DNA of 6,509 nt from Bacteroidales bacterium (GTDB lineage: Bacteria; Bacteroidota; Bacteroidia; Bacteroidales; JAADGE01): the NCBI GenBank assembly GCA_029932445.1, contig JAOZQB010000165.1, positions 1 to 6,509 of the forward strand. Direction: 5' to 3'. The position numbers and the translations under genes are program-made. The stretch's first letter is position 1, and every line of letters begins with the position of its first letter. Below the pieces are notes generated by a model. The model did not search any database, was not told where the DNA came from, and saw only the letters and a program-made list of their open reading frames with translations. Positions 6,499 through 6,509 of the stretch are shown piece by piece.

Positions 6499-6509
6499 TT
6501 ATTATTATT

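Larger units (their letters stand above)
6355..6509. repeat. Non-coding array of two two-hairpin modules (REP-like intergenic repeat)
   Basis: I see no coding potential in the 209 bases right of the MerR promoter element. Instead, 155 bases contain four perfect hairpins in the order A1-B1-A2-B2. A-type hairpins have G/C-rich stems and 4-base loops; B-type hairpins have 3-base loops and a GGTTATTA-x-x-ATT exit. Shared flanks with different but still complementary stems suggest a repeated structured element, similar in kind to REP/BIME-type palindromes. A spacer at about 6452-6479 (T-rich, with short ATTC and ATC repeats) separates A2 from B2. Being part of a genome-wide family is inference. 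Confidence 0.6.

Noticed and set aside
6355..6509. CRISPR array or tandem intrinsic terminators
   Set aside because: There is no regularly spaced identical direct repeat with unique spacers, and none of the hairpins is followed by a T tract typical of an intrinsic terminator.

Overview
The window is AT-rich chromosomal DNA that looks like a low-GC member of the Bacteroidota. Three things suggest this: SecD and SecF are fused in one polypeptide, genes lack Shine-Dalgarno sequences and start after A/T-rich leaders, and TAnnTTTG-type -7 promoter elements lie upstream of two genes. The assignment is inferred from gene content; no rRNA or other phylogenetic marker is present.

Layout: bases 1-2558 hold the 3' part of a secDF fusion gene that enters from the left edge. 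A strong rho-independent terminator follows (2580-2610). Next is a short tatA-type gene (2635-2916). After 29 bases comes a long gene on the same strand (2946-5933). Its product joins two receiver-like domains to a PEP-synthase/PPDK-type nucleotide-binding domain and an unfamiliar C-terminal domain. A small MerR-family regulator (5953-6282, minus strand) converges on it, with only 19 bases between the stop codons. From about 6300 to the right edge there is no gene. Bases 6355-6509 contain four closely packed perfect hairpins that read as two copies of a two-hairpin module.

How it fits together: SecDF (proton-driven help for Sec export) and TatA (pore/recruitment subunit of Tat export) are both envelope export components, but the terminator between them argues for separate transcripts. 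tatA and the large kinase-like gene are probably cotranscribed. The substrate of the kinase-like protein cannot be read from the sequence. It keeps ATP-grasp features but lacks the phosphohistidine swivel and PEP-binding domains, so calling it 'PEP synthase' would over-annotate it. The parts most worth a second look are that architecture and the hairpin array. The rest is ordinary housekeeping sequence, and I see no clear evidence of a new defence or mobile system inside the window.
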